Positions 44,574 through 52,922 of a stretch of 64,000 nt of DNA are shown piece by piece. The DNA lies in the NCBI GenBank assembly GCA_964636495.1, contig CAZWSL010000005.1, positions 62,001 to 126,000 of the forward strand, in the 5' to 3' direction. The DNA is from Desulfobacula sp964636495 (GTDB lineage Bacteria > Desulfobacterota > Desulfobacteria > Desulfobacterales > Desulfobacteraceae). The notes under the pieces are model-generated. The model ran no database searches. It saw only the letters and a list, made by a program, of their open reading frames with translations, and was not told where the DNA came from. Both the position numbers and the translations under genes were made by a program. The first letter of the stretch is position 1; each line of letters begins with the position of its first letter.

Positions 44574-45995
44574 TTGAAACCGGAATTACACTATTTATCC
44601 AATACAGATATCCAGAACATCCATGAATGTTCATTAAAAATCTTAAGCGAAATCGGAATGAAATTTCCAGCAAAAGAAGCACTGGAGGCATTCAGCAGAG
44701 CTGGAGCCCGGATTATAGATGATACGGTTTTCATTCAGGAGAACTTGATCAGTGATGCTGTCAAAAAAACCCGGAAACGGAAAGAGGTCACCCTTTTTGC
44801 AGCTGATCCGGCACATGATGTGACCTTTGAACAACATGATCCTGCACTGAGCTGTATGACAATGGCCACCAGTGTCATTGATCCCCGAACAGGTGAAAAG
44901 CGATCTGCTACAAATAGAGATCTGGCTATGCTTGTCCGTATTGCAGACCAGCTGGAACACATCAGGGTATCTGGCGGATTGGTCACGCCCCAGGATGTTG
45001 AGCTGTCCATATGCGACTGGTATACCTGGGCCACCTGTCTTAAAAACACCACAAAACATATCACTGGCGGCGTTCTGGGATACAGAGGGGTTAAAGATGC
45101 AATTCAGATGGCATCCATAGCTGCAGGCAGTAAAGAGCAGTTCCAGAAAAGACCGTTTATTTCAGGGTGGGTCTTAACCCTGCCGCCTCTATCCATGGAC
45201 AAAGCGTCCCTTGAGGCCATGATGGAAATGAACCGGAACAATATCTGCATCATGCTCAGTTCAGGGCCCATCCTTGGCAACACTGGCCCGGTTACAATCC
45301 CGGGAATGATTGCTCAGGCCCATGCAGAAATTCTTGCCTGCATCACCCTCTCACAGCTGATCAGGCCCGGTGCCCCTCTTGTTTACACCAGCTTTGCCAG
45401 GGGTATGAACATGAAAACAAGCAATATATCCATGGCCGGGCCGGAATTTGCTGTATTAAAAGTAGCCATGGCCCAGATGGGTCTCTGGCTGGATCTTCCC
45501 ATCCGGATGCCATCCATGTTAAAGGATGCAAAGGTGATGGATGCCCAGGCAGGTTTTGAAACAGGTATTGTGGGTGCCCTCTCCTCTTTCAACGCTGATA
45601 TCATGGATGCCATGCAGCTGGATACCGATCTGGTGGTGGATTTCCCGGATATGGTCTTCTGCAATGACTGTATGGCGTTCATACGACACGCCTTGAGAGA
45701 TGTGAAGATAAACCCGGAAACACTTGCATTTGATGTGATCAGGGAGGTGGGACCCGGAGGTAATTTTCTGACGGCTCAACACACCTTTAAAAATTTTAAA
45801 ACAGAACTGTGGCACTCTGACCTCTTTGACCATGACAACTGGGACAGCTGGAAAAGCAAAGGTAAAAAAACCATCCGGGACAGCGCCCTTGAAAAAGTGC
45901 ACACTCTGCTGGATAAAGAGTATCAGCCAGTTGTTACACAGGAGCAGGCAGATGCCATGGACATGGTTGTTGAAAAAGCAGGAATTCAATCCTAA
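44574..45995 (+). CDS. MttB-superfamily methyltransferase (non-pyrrolysine), second copy
   Basis: The 473-residue protein belongs to the trimethylamine methyltransferase superfamily (LSNTDIQNIHECSLKILSEIGM, GPVTIPGMIAQAHAEILACITLSQLIRPGAPLVY, VGPGGNFLTAQHTFKNFKTELWHSDLFDHDNWDSW). It has no in-frame UAG. The start is TTG at 44574 after GGGGAGG. It is clearly a paralogue of the protein at 28786-30264 but diverged, so a different methylated amine is likely. It ends the rightward cupin-DUF2848-nitrilase-PreA operon and is convergent with the DUF2889 gene. No corrinoid acceptor protein or MtqA-like partner is present in the window. Confidence 0.92.
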   Translation: MKPELHYLSNTDIQNIHECSLKILSEIGMKFPAKEALEAFSRAGARIIDDTVFIQENLISDAVKKTRKRKEVTLFAADPAHDVTFEQHDPALSCMTMATSVIDPRTGEKRSATNRDLAMLVRIADQLEHIRVSGGLVTPQDVELSICDWYTWATCLKNTTKHITGGVLGYRGVKDAIQMASIAAGSKEQFQKRPFISGWVLTLPPLSMDKASLEAMMEMNRNNICIMLSSGPILGNTGPVTIPGMIAQAHAEILACITLSQLIRPGAPLVYTSFARGMNMKTSNISMAGPEFAVLKVAMAQMGLWLDLPIRMPSMLKDAKVMDAQAGFETGIVGALSSFNADIMDAMQLDTDLVVDFPDMVFCNDCMAFIRHALRDVKINPETLAFDVIREVGPGGNFLTAQHTFKNFKTELWHSDLFDHDNWDSWKSKGKKTIRDSALEKVHTLLDKEYQPVVTQEQADAMDMVVEKAGIQS

Positions 45996-46002
45996 AGGGT
46001 CA

Positions 46003-46554
46003 TCACATATCCTGCTTAAAATACTTTTCAATCAGCGGACCCTCTTTTCGCCATGCCCAGCAGGTATCCAGCAGATACGGTTTAACATCAAATTCAGATT
46101 CCTGATCTGCAGACTCCTTCTGTCCTTCAAACACCCAATACCCCTGGAGCACAGCAGGGGCCATGGATAAAAGCAGTGTGGTCAAATGGGCACACCCTTT
46201 TATTCCGCCTGCAGTCTTTTTAACTTTTGATGTGAATCCCGGTGCAATCCTGAGTCCTTTAATTTCAGCAAGGCTGTTTTCCATCTCTCGGCAGATATCA
46301 CCATGGGGTGCCCCTGGAATCTTTACGTGGATATCGATAATCTTTAATTCAGCAATTTCAATAATCATTTGAATCTGCATGTGGTGGAAAACATGCGGTG
46401 CAACCGATTCCCCGGATGACTCATAAACGGTTACCAGATTTTTTTCTTTAAATTCTCCTGTAATCAACATGTGTGCATCGTCAATTCTGTAACTGCAGAT
46501 ATCCAGATTACGATTATGAATTATGTCAAGAGTCTCTGTATCGATCGGTTCCAT
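46003..46554 (-). CDS. DUF2889 family protein
   Basis: The 183-residue protein matches DUF2889: DICSYRIDDAHMLITGEFKEKN, MQIQMIIEIAELKIIDIHVKIPGAPHGDIC and GIKGCAHLTTLLLSMAPAVLQGYW. The function is unknown. Its stop codon lies 7 bp from that of the convergent mttB-like gene with no hairpin between them. Confidence 0.85.
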   Translation of the reverse strand: MEPIDTETLDIIHNRNLDICSYRIDDAHMLITGEFKEKNLVTVYESSGESVAPHVFHHMQIQMIIEIAELKIIDIHVKIPGAPHGDICREMENSLAEIKGLRIAPGFTSKVKKTAGGIKGCAHLTTLLLSMAPAVLQGYWVFEGQKESADQESEFDVKPYLLDTCWAWRKEGPLIEKYFKQDM

Positions 46555-46724
46555 ACCGCTTGTTTATCCTCCATTGATATAAAAATCTTAAATATATATT
46601 GACCATGACTTCAGCAGCCCGGGTTGCGTATGACGTTCATGGACGGAAGCCCTGTTTTTTTCAAATAAACGCATCTGCTTCATAATAAGGCGCGCCTGCT
46701 CCTCATACCCAGCAGTGCAAACAA

Positions 46725-47012
46725 TCACGTCACTGATGAAATTTTGCTGTCCAGTGTGGCATCCTTGTCATGACGGTCATCAATCTTCAGATCCACAATC
46801 ACCCGTTCAGCCCCTTCATCCAGATGAGCCTGACGGATTTTTTTTATCAACTCAAAAACAGATTCTATATCCGGGGTTTCAATAGCTGTGGAAAGACCTC
46901 CCACACGATACGTATATCCAGATTCTTCAATAACCTTAATCCCTTTTCTGACAAACCTGCCAAGGCTTGTACCCTCTCCTACGGGATAGACCGACAATTG
47001 AGATAAAACCAT
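46725..47012 (-). CDS. MTH1187/YkoF family thiamine-binding-like protein
   Basis: This 95-residue ferredoxin-like-fold protein has LSQLSVYPVGEGTSLGRFV and AIETPDIESVFELIKKIRQAHLDEGAERVIVDLKIDDR, the pattern of the MTH1187 family. Related proteins bind thiamine or hydroxymethylpyrimidine. No TPP riboswitch is visible upstream and no thiamine gene is nearby, so the ligand is uncertain. Confidence 0.85.
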   Translation of the reverse strand: MVLSQLSVYPVGEGTSLGRFVRKGIKVIEESGYTYRVGGLSTAIETPDIESVFELIKKIRQAHLDEGAERVIVDLKIDDRHDKDATLDSKISSVT

Positions 47013-47145
47013 TTATACCTCACTTTTATAATTTATTAATTGGAACCAAGACACCAAATATCAAAACCTGATAAAATTAACAATGATAATCTTGCCTTTT
47101 GAATATATGAAAATTTTCCAATAATTTTCCTGCCGGAGATAAAAT

Positions 47146-47346
47146 CTATCCGCAGCTTGTTGTAATCACTTTTATTCCCTCTTTTTCCATCTCCCGGGCA
47201 TCATTGATCATCGTGTTAAGGGTTTCTCTGCACGGGTTTTCAAGAATGGTCTGTATATTGGCACCCTTGATCCGGGTATAGCTGACAGGGAATTCAAATG
47301 TCTCAGGATTTGTACTGTTACCCGGAAACTTTTCAAGCTGTACCAG
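47146..47346 (-). pseudogene. Remnant of an aspartate/glutamate racemase-family gene
   Basis: About 67 codons from VQLEKFPGNSTNPETFEFPVSY through REMEKEGIKVITTSCG match the N-terminal third of Asp/Glu racemase-family proteins, ending at the first catalytic-cysteine motif (TTSCG), where a stop codon follows. No ATG or ribosome binding site precedes it; the sequence runs on directly from the truncated ABC ATPase in another frame. The rest of the gene is missing. Confidence 0.65.
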
Positions 47347-47371
47347 TCCACGTGAGTTGCAACTCTCTTCC

Positions 47372-47603
47372 CAGCAGGGAATCCAGAACTTCATTGATCA
47401 TTTCCGGATCCAATGCAGATGTAGGCTCATCAAAGAACATAACTTTCGGGTTCATGCAGAGTCCCCGGGCAATGGCAATCCGTTGCTGCTGACCGCCGGA
47501 AAGCTGGGTCGGGTAGTGATCCATCCGATCCTTCGCCCTGGGCAACATCCAGATTGATATCATTTAACACATGAAGATCACCAAACCATTGATTTATCTT
47601 ATT
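47372..47603 (-). pseudogene. Remnant of a polar amino acid ABC ATPase (GlnQ-like)
   Basis: Two pieces in different frames are joined. The first (NQWFGDLHVLNDINLDVAQGE, about 47603-47545) is the N-terminus up to just before Walker A. The second (DRMDHYPTQLSGGQQQRIA, then FFDEPTSALDPEMINEVLDSLL) holds the ABC signature and Walker B. About 100 codons, including Walker A and the Q-loop, are deleted at the junction with a frameshift, and the C-terminus is missing. It cannot encode a working ATPase. Confidence 0.75.
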
Positions 47604-47628
47604 ATATATAAAAACACATCGGACATTA

Positions 47629-48801
47629 TTACCCGATTGTTGTGATTTCCTCCTTAATCTGAATGCCCCGCTTCTTTAATTGCTCCATGAATGGCTCGAC
47701 AGGGATATGCCTGATAGGGGATAACATGCCTTTTTCCTTTATCGTACCATCTGCCAGCATCCGTGCCACTATTGCAGCGGTATAACCAACGCCCCTGCTC
47801 ATGGCCGTAATCCCGGTATCAAGATCCCTTTCGATCAGCATAGAACTGACAAACCTGATTTTCTGATTGTCTTTCAATCCCTGAAAAATATTAATCATTG
47901 CCGTCAAATCTTTCTCATCCTCCCTATATTCAAGCTGAGGGCCTAAAAATTTGTCGAGAAAATCAAACGGGGTAATCTGGCTGGTTAACCCCGGAACCGG
48001 CTGGTCTGACAGAAACCCGAATTGTTTGAGCGGTCTCCAGAAGGAACTCCACCCGGGCCATCGCAGGGCATAGCGGCCTGTCTCCTGAATGGTGTCAGAT
48101 ATTCCCATCACATCGGTAAAGTAAACAGAGTTGCCGTTGGGAATGGCTTCCAGTGTACCGAGTTCTGGAAAATCAATAGAGTGAACATACGCCTCGTCAT
48201 GCTGATTTTCTGCCGGGATATCAATTATCTGTTTATCCTTGATAATTCGACTTTCCCGCAGGGTGGAACTGAGTACCCCCCGCCAGGCCCATGAAATTTT
48301 GTAATTCAGCGGGTTATCACACGCTTTTTTTTCCGGGAAACCGCCACAGTAGGAATTTAACAGATGAAGTTCATCAAACTTACCGGCTGCATGGCCATAA
48401 GTGATCAGGTCAATACCGGGATCCAGCCCGCATTCGGGCATGATGGCGACACCTGCGGACCGGGCCTGTACGTCAAGTTTTTCAGGGGTGTAGTCATAGT
48501 TGGTATTGACAAGGCTTGTTTTTGCCTCAATGGCAGCCTGATTTACAAATGGTGCCAGATCCTTGGGGGACAGATCAATGACAACGTCACACGCTTTAAA
48601 CAGTTGAGCAAGGGCACTCACATCTTTCGCATTCACAGCAGCCGTACGGATTTTATCCATTTTTGTAAAATCTGCTATTTTTGATAATTCATCAAACTGG
48701 ATATCAGCACAGATGACTTCAGTAACAGCTTCATCATTTGCCAGATCATGCAATGCGGTTCTACCCTGTATGCCGCATCCGCCCAGAACAAGAAATTTCA
48801 T
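47629..48801 (-). CDS. Saccharopine dehydrogenase family oxidoreductase
   Basis: The 390-residue protein has an N-terminal Rossmann domain (KFLVLGGCGIQGRTALHDLA) and the family signatures VIDLSPKDLAPFVNQAAIEAKTSLVNTNYD, MPECGLDPGIDLITYGHAAG and the C-terminal GVGYTAAIVARMLADG. Members act on saccharopine, carboxynorspermidine or lysine-derived imines, and many have unknown substrates. Despite lying amid pseudogenes it is intact. No partner gene fixes the substrate. Confidence 0.85.
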   Translation of the reverse strand: MKFLVLGGCGIQGRTALHDLANDEAVTEVICADIQFDELSKIADFTKMDKIRTAAVNAKDVSALAQLFKACDVVIDLSPKDLAPFVNQAAIEAKTSLVNTNYDYTPEKLDVQARSAGVAIMPECGLDPGIDLITYGHAAGKFDELHLLNSYCGGFPEKKACDNPLNYKISWAWRGVLSSTLRESRIIKDKQIIDIPAENQHDEAYVHSIDFPELGTLEAIPNGNSVYFTDVMGISDTIQETGRYALRWPGWSSFWRPLKQFGFLSDQPVPGLTSQITPFDFLDKFLGPQLEYREDEKDLTAMINIFQGLKDNQKIRFVSSMLIERDLDTGITAMSRGVGYTAAIVARMLADGTIKEKGMLSPIRHIPVEPFMEQLKKRGIQIKEEITTIG

Positions 48802-48885
48802 CTTTACCTCACTATTTCTGCTTAAGTATTTTTCAACGTATACATTAGATGGTGCAATTCATTCATTTTCAACAAAACCATCTCC

Positions 48886-49131
48886 CTATATCCTTATAAA
48901 CATCTTTTCAAAAGTTGTCCGGACATGCTGCTTCATTAAATCACCTGCCTTTTCGTCATTTCTGTTTTCAATGGCTTTAGTAATCTCTATGTGCTGTTTC
49001 GGTCCGACTCTCTGTTCTCAGGATGTCAATCCGGTATAATCGGTGTCAAAAAACAGAATATATGAATGAGAACGCCAGAAAATGTGCCGGCAGTATCAGT
49101 TTGATTATGGATTCGTATGCAAATTCTTCTA
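48886..49131 (-). pseudogene. Remnant of a GntR/FCD regulator (C-terminal part)
   Basis: The minus strand encodes pieces of an FCD effector domain: FAYESIIKLILPAHFLAFSF in one frame, DTDYTGLTS in a second, an in-frame TGA, then QRVGPKQHIEITKAIENRND and LMKQHVRTTFEKMF up to a TAG at 48886. The last piece matches the final helix pattern of FCD regulators (compare EEHQAILDAVRDGNALKARNLM in the intact regulator at 40171-40830). A frameshift and a stop break it and no winged-helix part is present. Confidence 0.6.
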
Positions 49132-49301
49132 AATTCTGTTTTTTCATTTTTATCCAGACTGCAATTAAAAACACATTAATGTATCCATCGAACAGATTCA
49201 AATACCTTGTCAAGACTTTTTTAAAAAATATTTAAAATGCTGCAGATAAAAGTTTGTCTGTACAACTCCGGAATTATCCTGCCGCCCGACTATGGTCTTT
49301 T
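49132..49301. other. Remaining part of the gap upstream of the aminotransferase end
   Basis: Together with 48802-48885 this completes the 500-bp gap that holds the GntR remnant. It is AT-rich and shows no frame with a ribosome binding site and no clear hairpin. Confidence 0.35.
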
Positions 49302-50525
49302 TTATCTGAGGTGTCGTAAAAGACGTTCTACAGCATGGGTAATAACGTCTTTTTTCTGGGCAAAACAAATCCTGAACCAGCCAGGTGTGCAGCAATTAAA
49401 ATATTGTCCCGGAGAGATGCTGACATTGCATTGATTAAAAATATCATCAAAAAGCTTAAGTTCAGCTTCAAAGGTTTTCTCAGTGAGGAATTTTGAAAAA
49501 TCCGCCCAAATAAAAATTCCCGCATTTGCCGGGATGATATCGATATTGAGATCTTGTTTTAAAAGTGTTTCTATATGTGTGTAAGATTCCAGTAATCTTT
49601 TATTGTTTTTCTGGATGAATGCCCTGCAGAATGGCTGATCCTTCAGGAAATCACCAATAAATTTCTGGGTATGGTTTGATACGGTATGAAAATAGGATAT
49701 CTCTTTTATTACATCCACAAGATCTTTATTTTCACTGTAGAAAACTCCTGTTTTAAAACCGGACAATACAAAGTCTTTGGCAAACCCATATACAAAATGG
49801 ATATGTTCTCTGTAATCCTTGCCAATTTCGAGCAGGCTTTTAAACGAACCGGAATAGACAGATCTGGCATAGATCTCATCGGAAATAATATCCAGATCAT
49901 ACTTTCTGGCGATTTTAATCAAGCTGCGCAGTGTGGTATCACTATAGGTGATACCCAAAGGATTCTGTGGTGAGCAGACAAGAATACACTTTACTTTTCT
50001 ATTATTTTTCAGGCATCTTTTAATTAAAGCCTCAACATCATCCGGATCCAGATTAAAACGGGTGTCAGGGAGCAAATCCAATTGGATGATATTCACATTA
50101 AACCGGGTTGAAAAATCATGGATAAATCCTGTATAAAACGGGGTGGGCACAATCAATCCATCTCCATCTTCAAACAATCCCATGGAAAGCGATTCAAGTA
50201 TTGCTGATGCGCCGGATGCAACAACGATATTGTCAGGCGTGACATCACTGATTCCAAGATTCTCTTCCATAAATGCTGCAATGGATACCCTGAAGGTGTC
50301 AGTACCGTGAAGGTGTCCGTAATGGAGTTCCTCAGATGTAAAGTGTTGAGGCTTTTCAAGTCTGGTGATCATCTCTCTGTCCATCAGATGATTTTCCGCA
50401 GTGCCAAAATTAATTTTCCCGTCCGGGTTGTCTGTGATGGAAAAAGGATCTTCCTTGCATTTAAAATGAGCCGTAACAAGAGGGGATGGTTCACCCACCA
50501 TTTTTCTTCCACGATTTGAGATCAT
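49302..50525 (-). CDS. Class I/II PLP aminotransferase, ACC-synthase-like subgroup
   Basis: The 407-residue protein matches fold-type I PLP enzymes with the pattern of 1-aminocyclopropane-1-carboxylate synthase-like proteins: INFGTAENHLM, YGHLHGTDTFRVSIAAFME, VVASGASAILESL, VPTPFYTGF, CSPQNPLGITYS, ISDEIYARSVYSG and the PLP lysine in YGFAKDFVLSGFKTGVFYS. Proteins of this type are more often aminotransferases or lyases than true ACC synthases. It lies upstream of the SDR gene's end in a leftward series near a D-cysteine desulfhydrase/ACC-deaminase family gene. The activity is not predictable. Confidence 0.85.
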   Translation of the reverse strand: MISNRGRKMVGEPSPLVTAHFKCKEDPFSITDNPDGKINFGTAENHLMDREMITRLEKPQHFTSEELHYGHLHGTDTFRVSIAAFMEENLGISDVTPDNIVVASGASAILESLSMGLFEDGDGLIVPTPFYTGFIHDFSTRFNVNIIQLDLLPDTRFNLDPDDVEALIKRCLKNNRKVKCILVCSPQNPLGITYSDTTLRSLIKIARKYDLDIISDEIYARSVYSGSFKSLLEIGKDYREHIHFVYGFAKDFVLSGFKTGVFYSENKDLVDVIKEISYFHTVSNHTQKFIGDFLKDQPFCRAFIQKNNKRLLESYTHIETLLKQDLNIDIIPANAGIFIWADFSKFLTEKTFEAELKLFDDIFNQCNVSISPGQYFNCCTPGWFRICFAQKKDVITHAVERLLRHLR

Positions 50526-50604
50526 TGAATTATCCTTGAAATAAAATATCTGGATGTTTTGACATGGCTGTCTGGCTTTGGTTTTTTACATCAATCCGTT
50601 TTAA

Positions 50605-51372
50605 TCACCCTTTTTTTATCATACCGGGGCTCACCCCTAATCCCAGTGAAGAGTCGATAACGGCACCATGCATGATGGTAGATTGTTCCTGGGAGAGAAA
50701 TTCACAGAGCCAGGCCACTTCGTCCGGATGAATGAGCCGCTTTTTGGGAAGCGAATTTTCAAAATCTTTTCTTTGTTCCTCATCAAGACTGTCCAGCGTG
50801 CTTGCCTGGAACATGGCTGTATCTGTTGCGCCCGGGCACACTGCAAAAACATCAATTCCGGTTTGTGCATGTTCTGCAGCCAGCTGCTTAGTGAAAAAGG
50901 CCAGGGCTGCTTTGCTCATTCCATCGGACAGAATAAATCCAGGAAAATGAAAAATTCCTCCCCCCACAGAAGAAATATTGATGATTTTCCCTCCATTTTC
51001 CATCATACGGGGGATAATGGCTTCTGTCAGCCAGAGAACGCCCAGTGCATTGATTTCAAACATTTTACGATCCTGATCAAATTTGTTATCTGCAATCTTT
51101 TTAACTGTGGCCGATCCAACAGCAGCATTGTTAATCAGGATATCGATTCTATCTGGCAGCTGTTCTAAAAGCGCATCCTGAGATTCAAGGTTACCCTGGT
51201 TAAATTGGAACATTTGAACGGATTCACTCTCCAAGGAGTCAATTAATGCCCGGGCTGATGCTTTACCGGAATGATATGTAAAAAGAACCTCGTGCCCCTT
51301 GTTGGCAAACAGCTCAACTAAAGATTTGCCTATTCCACTTGAACCACCGGTAATTAATACTCTTTTTTTCAT
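50605..51372 (-). CDS. Short-chain dehydrogenase/reductase-like protein without the catalytic Tyr
   Basis: This 255-residue protein is a classical SDR by fold: VLITGGSSGIGKSLVELFA, ILINNAAVG, NALGVLWLTEAIIPRM, IINISSVGGG and a C-terminal GAVIDSSLGLG. In the active site the usual YxxxK is DGMSK, so Asp (GAT) replaces the catalytic Tyr while Ser and Lys remain. The chain is full length, so it may be a non-catalytic or altered member. The frame opens at a TTG at 51387; the ATG at 51372 is preferred because GGAG lies upstream. Confidence 0.83.
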   Translation of the reverse strand: MKKRVLITGGSSGIGKSLVELFANKGHEVLFTYHSGKASARALIDSLESESVQMFQFNQGNLESQDALLEQLPDRIDILINNAAVGSATVKKIADNKFDQDRKMFEINALGVLWLTEAIIPRMMENGGKIINISSVGGGIFHFPGFILSDGMSKAALAFFTKQLAAEHAQTGIDVFAVCPGATDTAMFQASTLDSLDEEQRKDFENSLPKKRLIHPDEVAWLCEFLSQEQSTIMHGAVIDSSLGLGVSPGMIKKG

Positions 51373-51566
51373 AGTCTCATTCTCCAATTCATTGTCTGCT
51401 CAATTTCTATTTTTCCGAACTCCGGTATCATACGTGTGTAAAAAACAGTTATCAAGGAAAAAACATAATGTATTTTGATCTGTTAATAGATTTTTCAAGG
51501 CAGGATCAGTCAGGAAAAATTTTCTATGGACAATTCAAATGACAGCTCTTTTACTCTCTGATTTTT

Positions 51567-52568
51567 CTATTTTCTGAACGTATCCAGATAAGCATACAGT
51601 GCAGGGGACCCGCCGGTATGCAGGAAGAGCACGTTGCTGCCATCGGTAAACGTGCCTCTCCTGACCAGGTCAATGAACCCGGCAGCTGCTTTGCCCGAAT
51701 AGACCGGATCCAGGAGGATGGCTTCAGTCCCGGCAAAAAGTTTCACCGCTTCCACCATTGAGTCGGTGGGGAGAGAGTATCCCGGTCCCACATACTGGTC
51801 ATAGCAGACAATATCTTCTCTTGCCACACTGCCTCTGATCTCAAGTCTCCGGGCTGTTTCAAGGGCCAGTTTGTAAACGATTTCTTCCTGAACAACTTTC
51901 ACTCTGGATACATTGACACCACTGATGGGGATATTGCCGCTGACGCCTGTCATACCCACGACCATGCCGCCGTGCGTACCTGCAGAGCCGGAAGGGACAA
52001 TGATATGATCAATATCAAGGCGCATCTGGTTCAACTGGGACATTGTCTCTTCGGCGCAGACGGCATAACCGGTGGCACCAATGGCGTTGGATGCGCCCCC
52101 GGGTATGATGTATGGCGCTTTGCCCCGGGATTTGAGTTCGTCCGCCTTTTTTTCCATCTCAGCCATCATGTCAGAACCGCCTTTAACCACTTCAATGGTT
52201 TTTACGCCCAGCAGTTCAAACAGGAAATTATTACCTGAAGCTTCTTTTTTGTATGAATCTTTTACCCGTTCTTCCAGTACCAGGTGGCAGTCAAGACCTT
52301 CTTTGGCAGACCAGGAAGCAGTGAGACGGCAGTGGTTGGATTGAACAGCGCCGCATGTAACGATACTGTCCGCGCCTTTTTCCATGGCGTCGGCAATGCA
52401 GAACTCAAGTTTACGGGTTTTATTTCCACCGGCAGATCCAGGCAGAAGATCATCTCTTTTTACATAGAGATTGACGTCACCACCAAGTGCTTGAGTCAAC
52501 CGGGGCATGAATTCAATGGGTGTCGGACCCTGTAAATAGTTTCTTCTGGGGAATTTAGTAAGGTTCAT
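51567..52568 (-). CDS. D-cysteine desulfhydrase / ACC deaminase family PLP enzyme
   Basis: The 333-residue protein is a fold-type II PLP enzyme. Key motifs are GPTPIEFMPRLTQALGGDVNLYVKRDDLLPG, SAGGNKTRKLEF with the PLP lysine, TCGAVQSNHCRLTA, PGGASNAIGATGY and VPSGSAGTHGGMVVGM. Family members are D-cysteine desulfhydrase (DcyD), L-cysteate lyase and ACC deaminase; the sequence alone does not separate them. A broken ridA lies directly upstream, and RidA normally removes reactive enamines made by such PLP lyases. Confidence 0.88.
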   Translation of the reverse strand: MNLTKFPRRNYLQGPTPIEFMPRLTQALGGDVNLYVKRDDLLPGSAGGNKTRKLEFCIADAMEKGADSIVTCGAVQSNHCRLTASWSAKEGLDCHLVLEERVKDSYKKEASGNNFLFELLGVKTIEVVKGGSDMMAEMEKKADELKSRGKAPYIIPGGASNAIGATGYAVCAEETMSQLNQMRLDIDHIIVPSGSAGTHGGMVVGMTGVSGNIPISGVNVSRVKVVQEEIVYKLALETARRLEIRGSVAREDIVCYDQYVGPGYSLPTDSMVEAVKLFAGTEAILLDPVYSGKAAAGFIDLVRRGTFTDGSNVLFLHTGGSPALYAYLDTFRK

Positions 52569-52586
52569 GGGTTTTATCCTTGTTTT

Positions 52587-52842
52587 TTATAGTTCAATGA
52601 CTGCTTCCATTTCAATATCAGCTTCCAGAGGCAAAGCTGCTGCCTGCTGCTCTGGCAATAGCTTCAAGATTTTTAAAAACCAGGTGGGCATGTTCTTCAA
52701 TACTCGCCTCGGGAATGTTCCCGGTGGATGGATCAATGGGCAGCTGCCCGGATGTAAACAGAAGGTTCCCACTGACAACCCCCTGGGAATAAGGCCCGAT
52801 GGCTTTCGGGGCGTTATCTGTACAAATCACTGTTTTAGACAT
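52587..52842 (-). pseudogene. Broken ridA (enamine/imine deaminase)
   Basis: The N-terminal 68 codons are normal RidA (NAPKAIGPYSQGVVSGNLLF, TSGQLPIDPSTG, NLEAIARAAGSSF). They then shift frame and jump directly to the C-terminal strand LPLEADIEMEAVIEL with its TAA. Roughly 40 codons, including the part that carries the catalytic arginine region (usually RxxVEV/ARL), are missing. AAGGAG precedes the ATG, so transcription and initiation signals survive. The protein made would be a 74-residue fragment. The deletion junction lies in a repetitive GCAGCAG/GCAGCAGCTT stretch. Confidence 0.8.
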
Positions 52843-52922
52843 AAATTCTCCTTATTTTAATTAAACCTGCACCATCTCTTCTATAATTTCCAGGATGAAA
52901 CAGTTCTCTTCCATGATAAAAA

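Noticed and set aside
46588..46738. Minus-strand frame of about 45 codons (DVIVCTAGYEEQARLIMKQM, ending in TAA) overlapping the end of the thiamine-binding-like gene
   Set aside because: It reads like coding sequence and might be another gene remnant, but it has no start codon or ribosome binding site and I cannot match it to a family.
48713..49039. Plus-strand open frame of 108 codons opposite the saccharopine dehydrogenase start
   Set aside because: It is a shadow of the minus-strand gene and the GntR remnant; no ribosome binding site and no domain.
49302..52568. A bacterial ethylene/ACC pathway
   Set aside because: Both PLP enzymes fall in families with broader common activities and no ACC oxidase-type gene is present; kept only as a low-interest observation.
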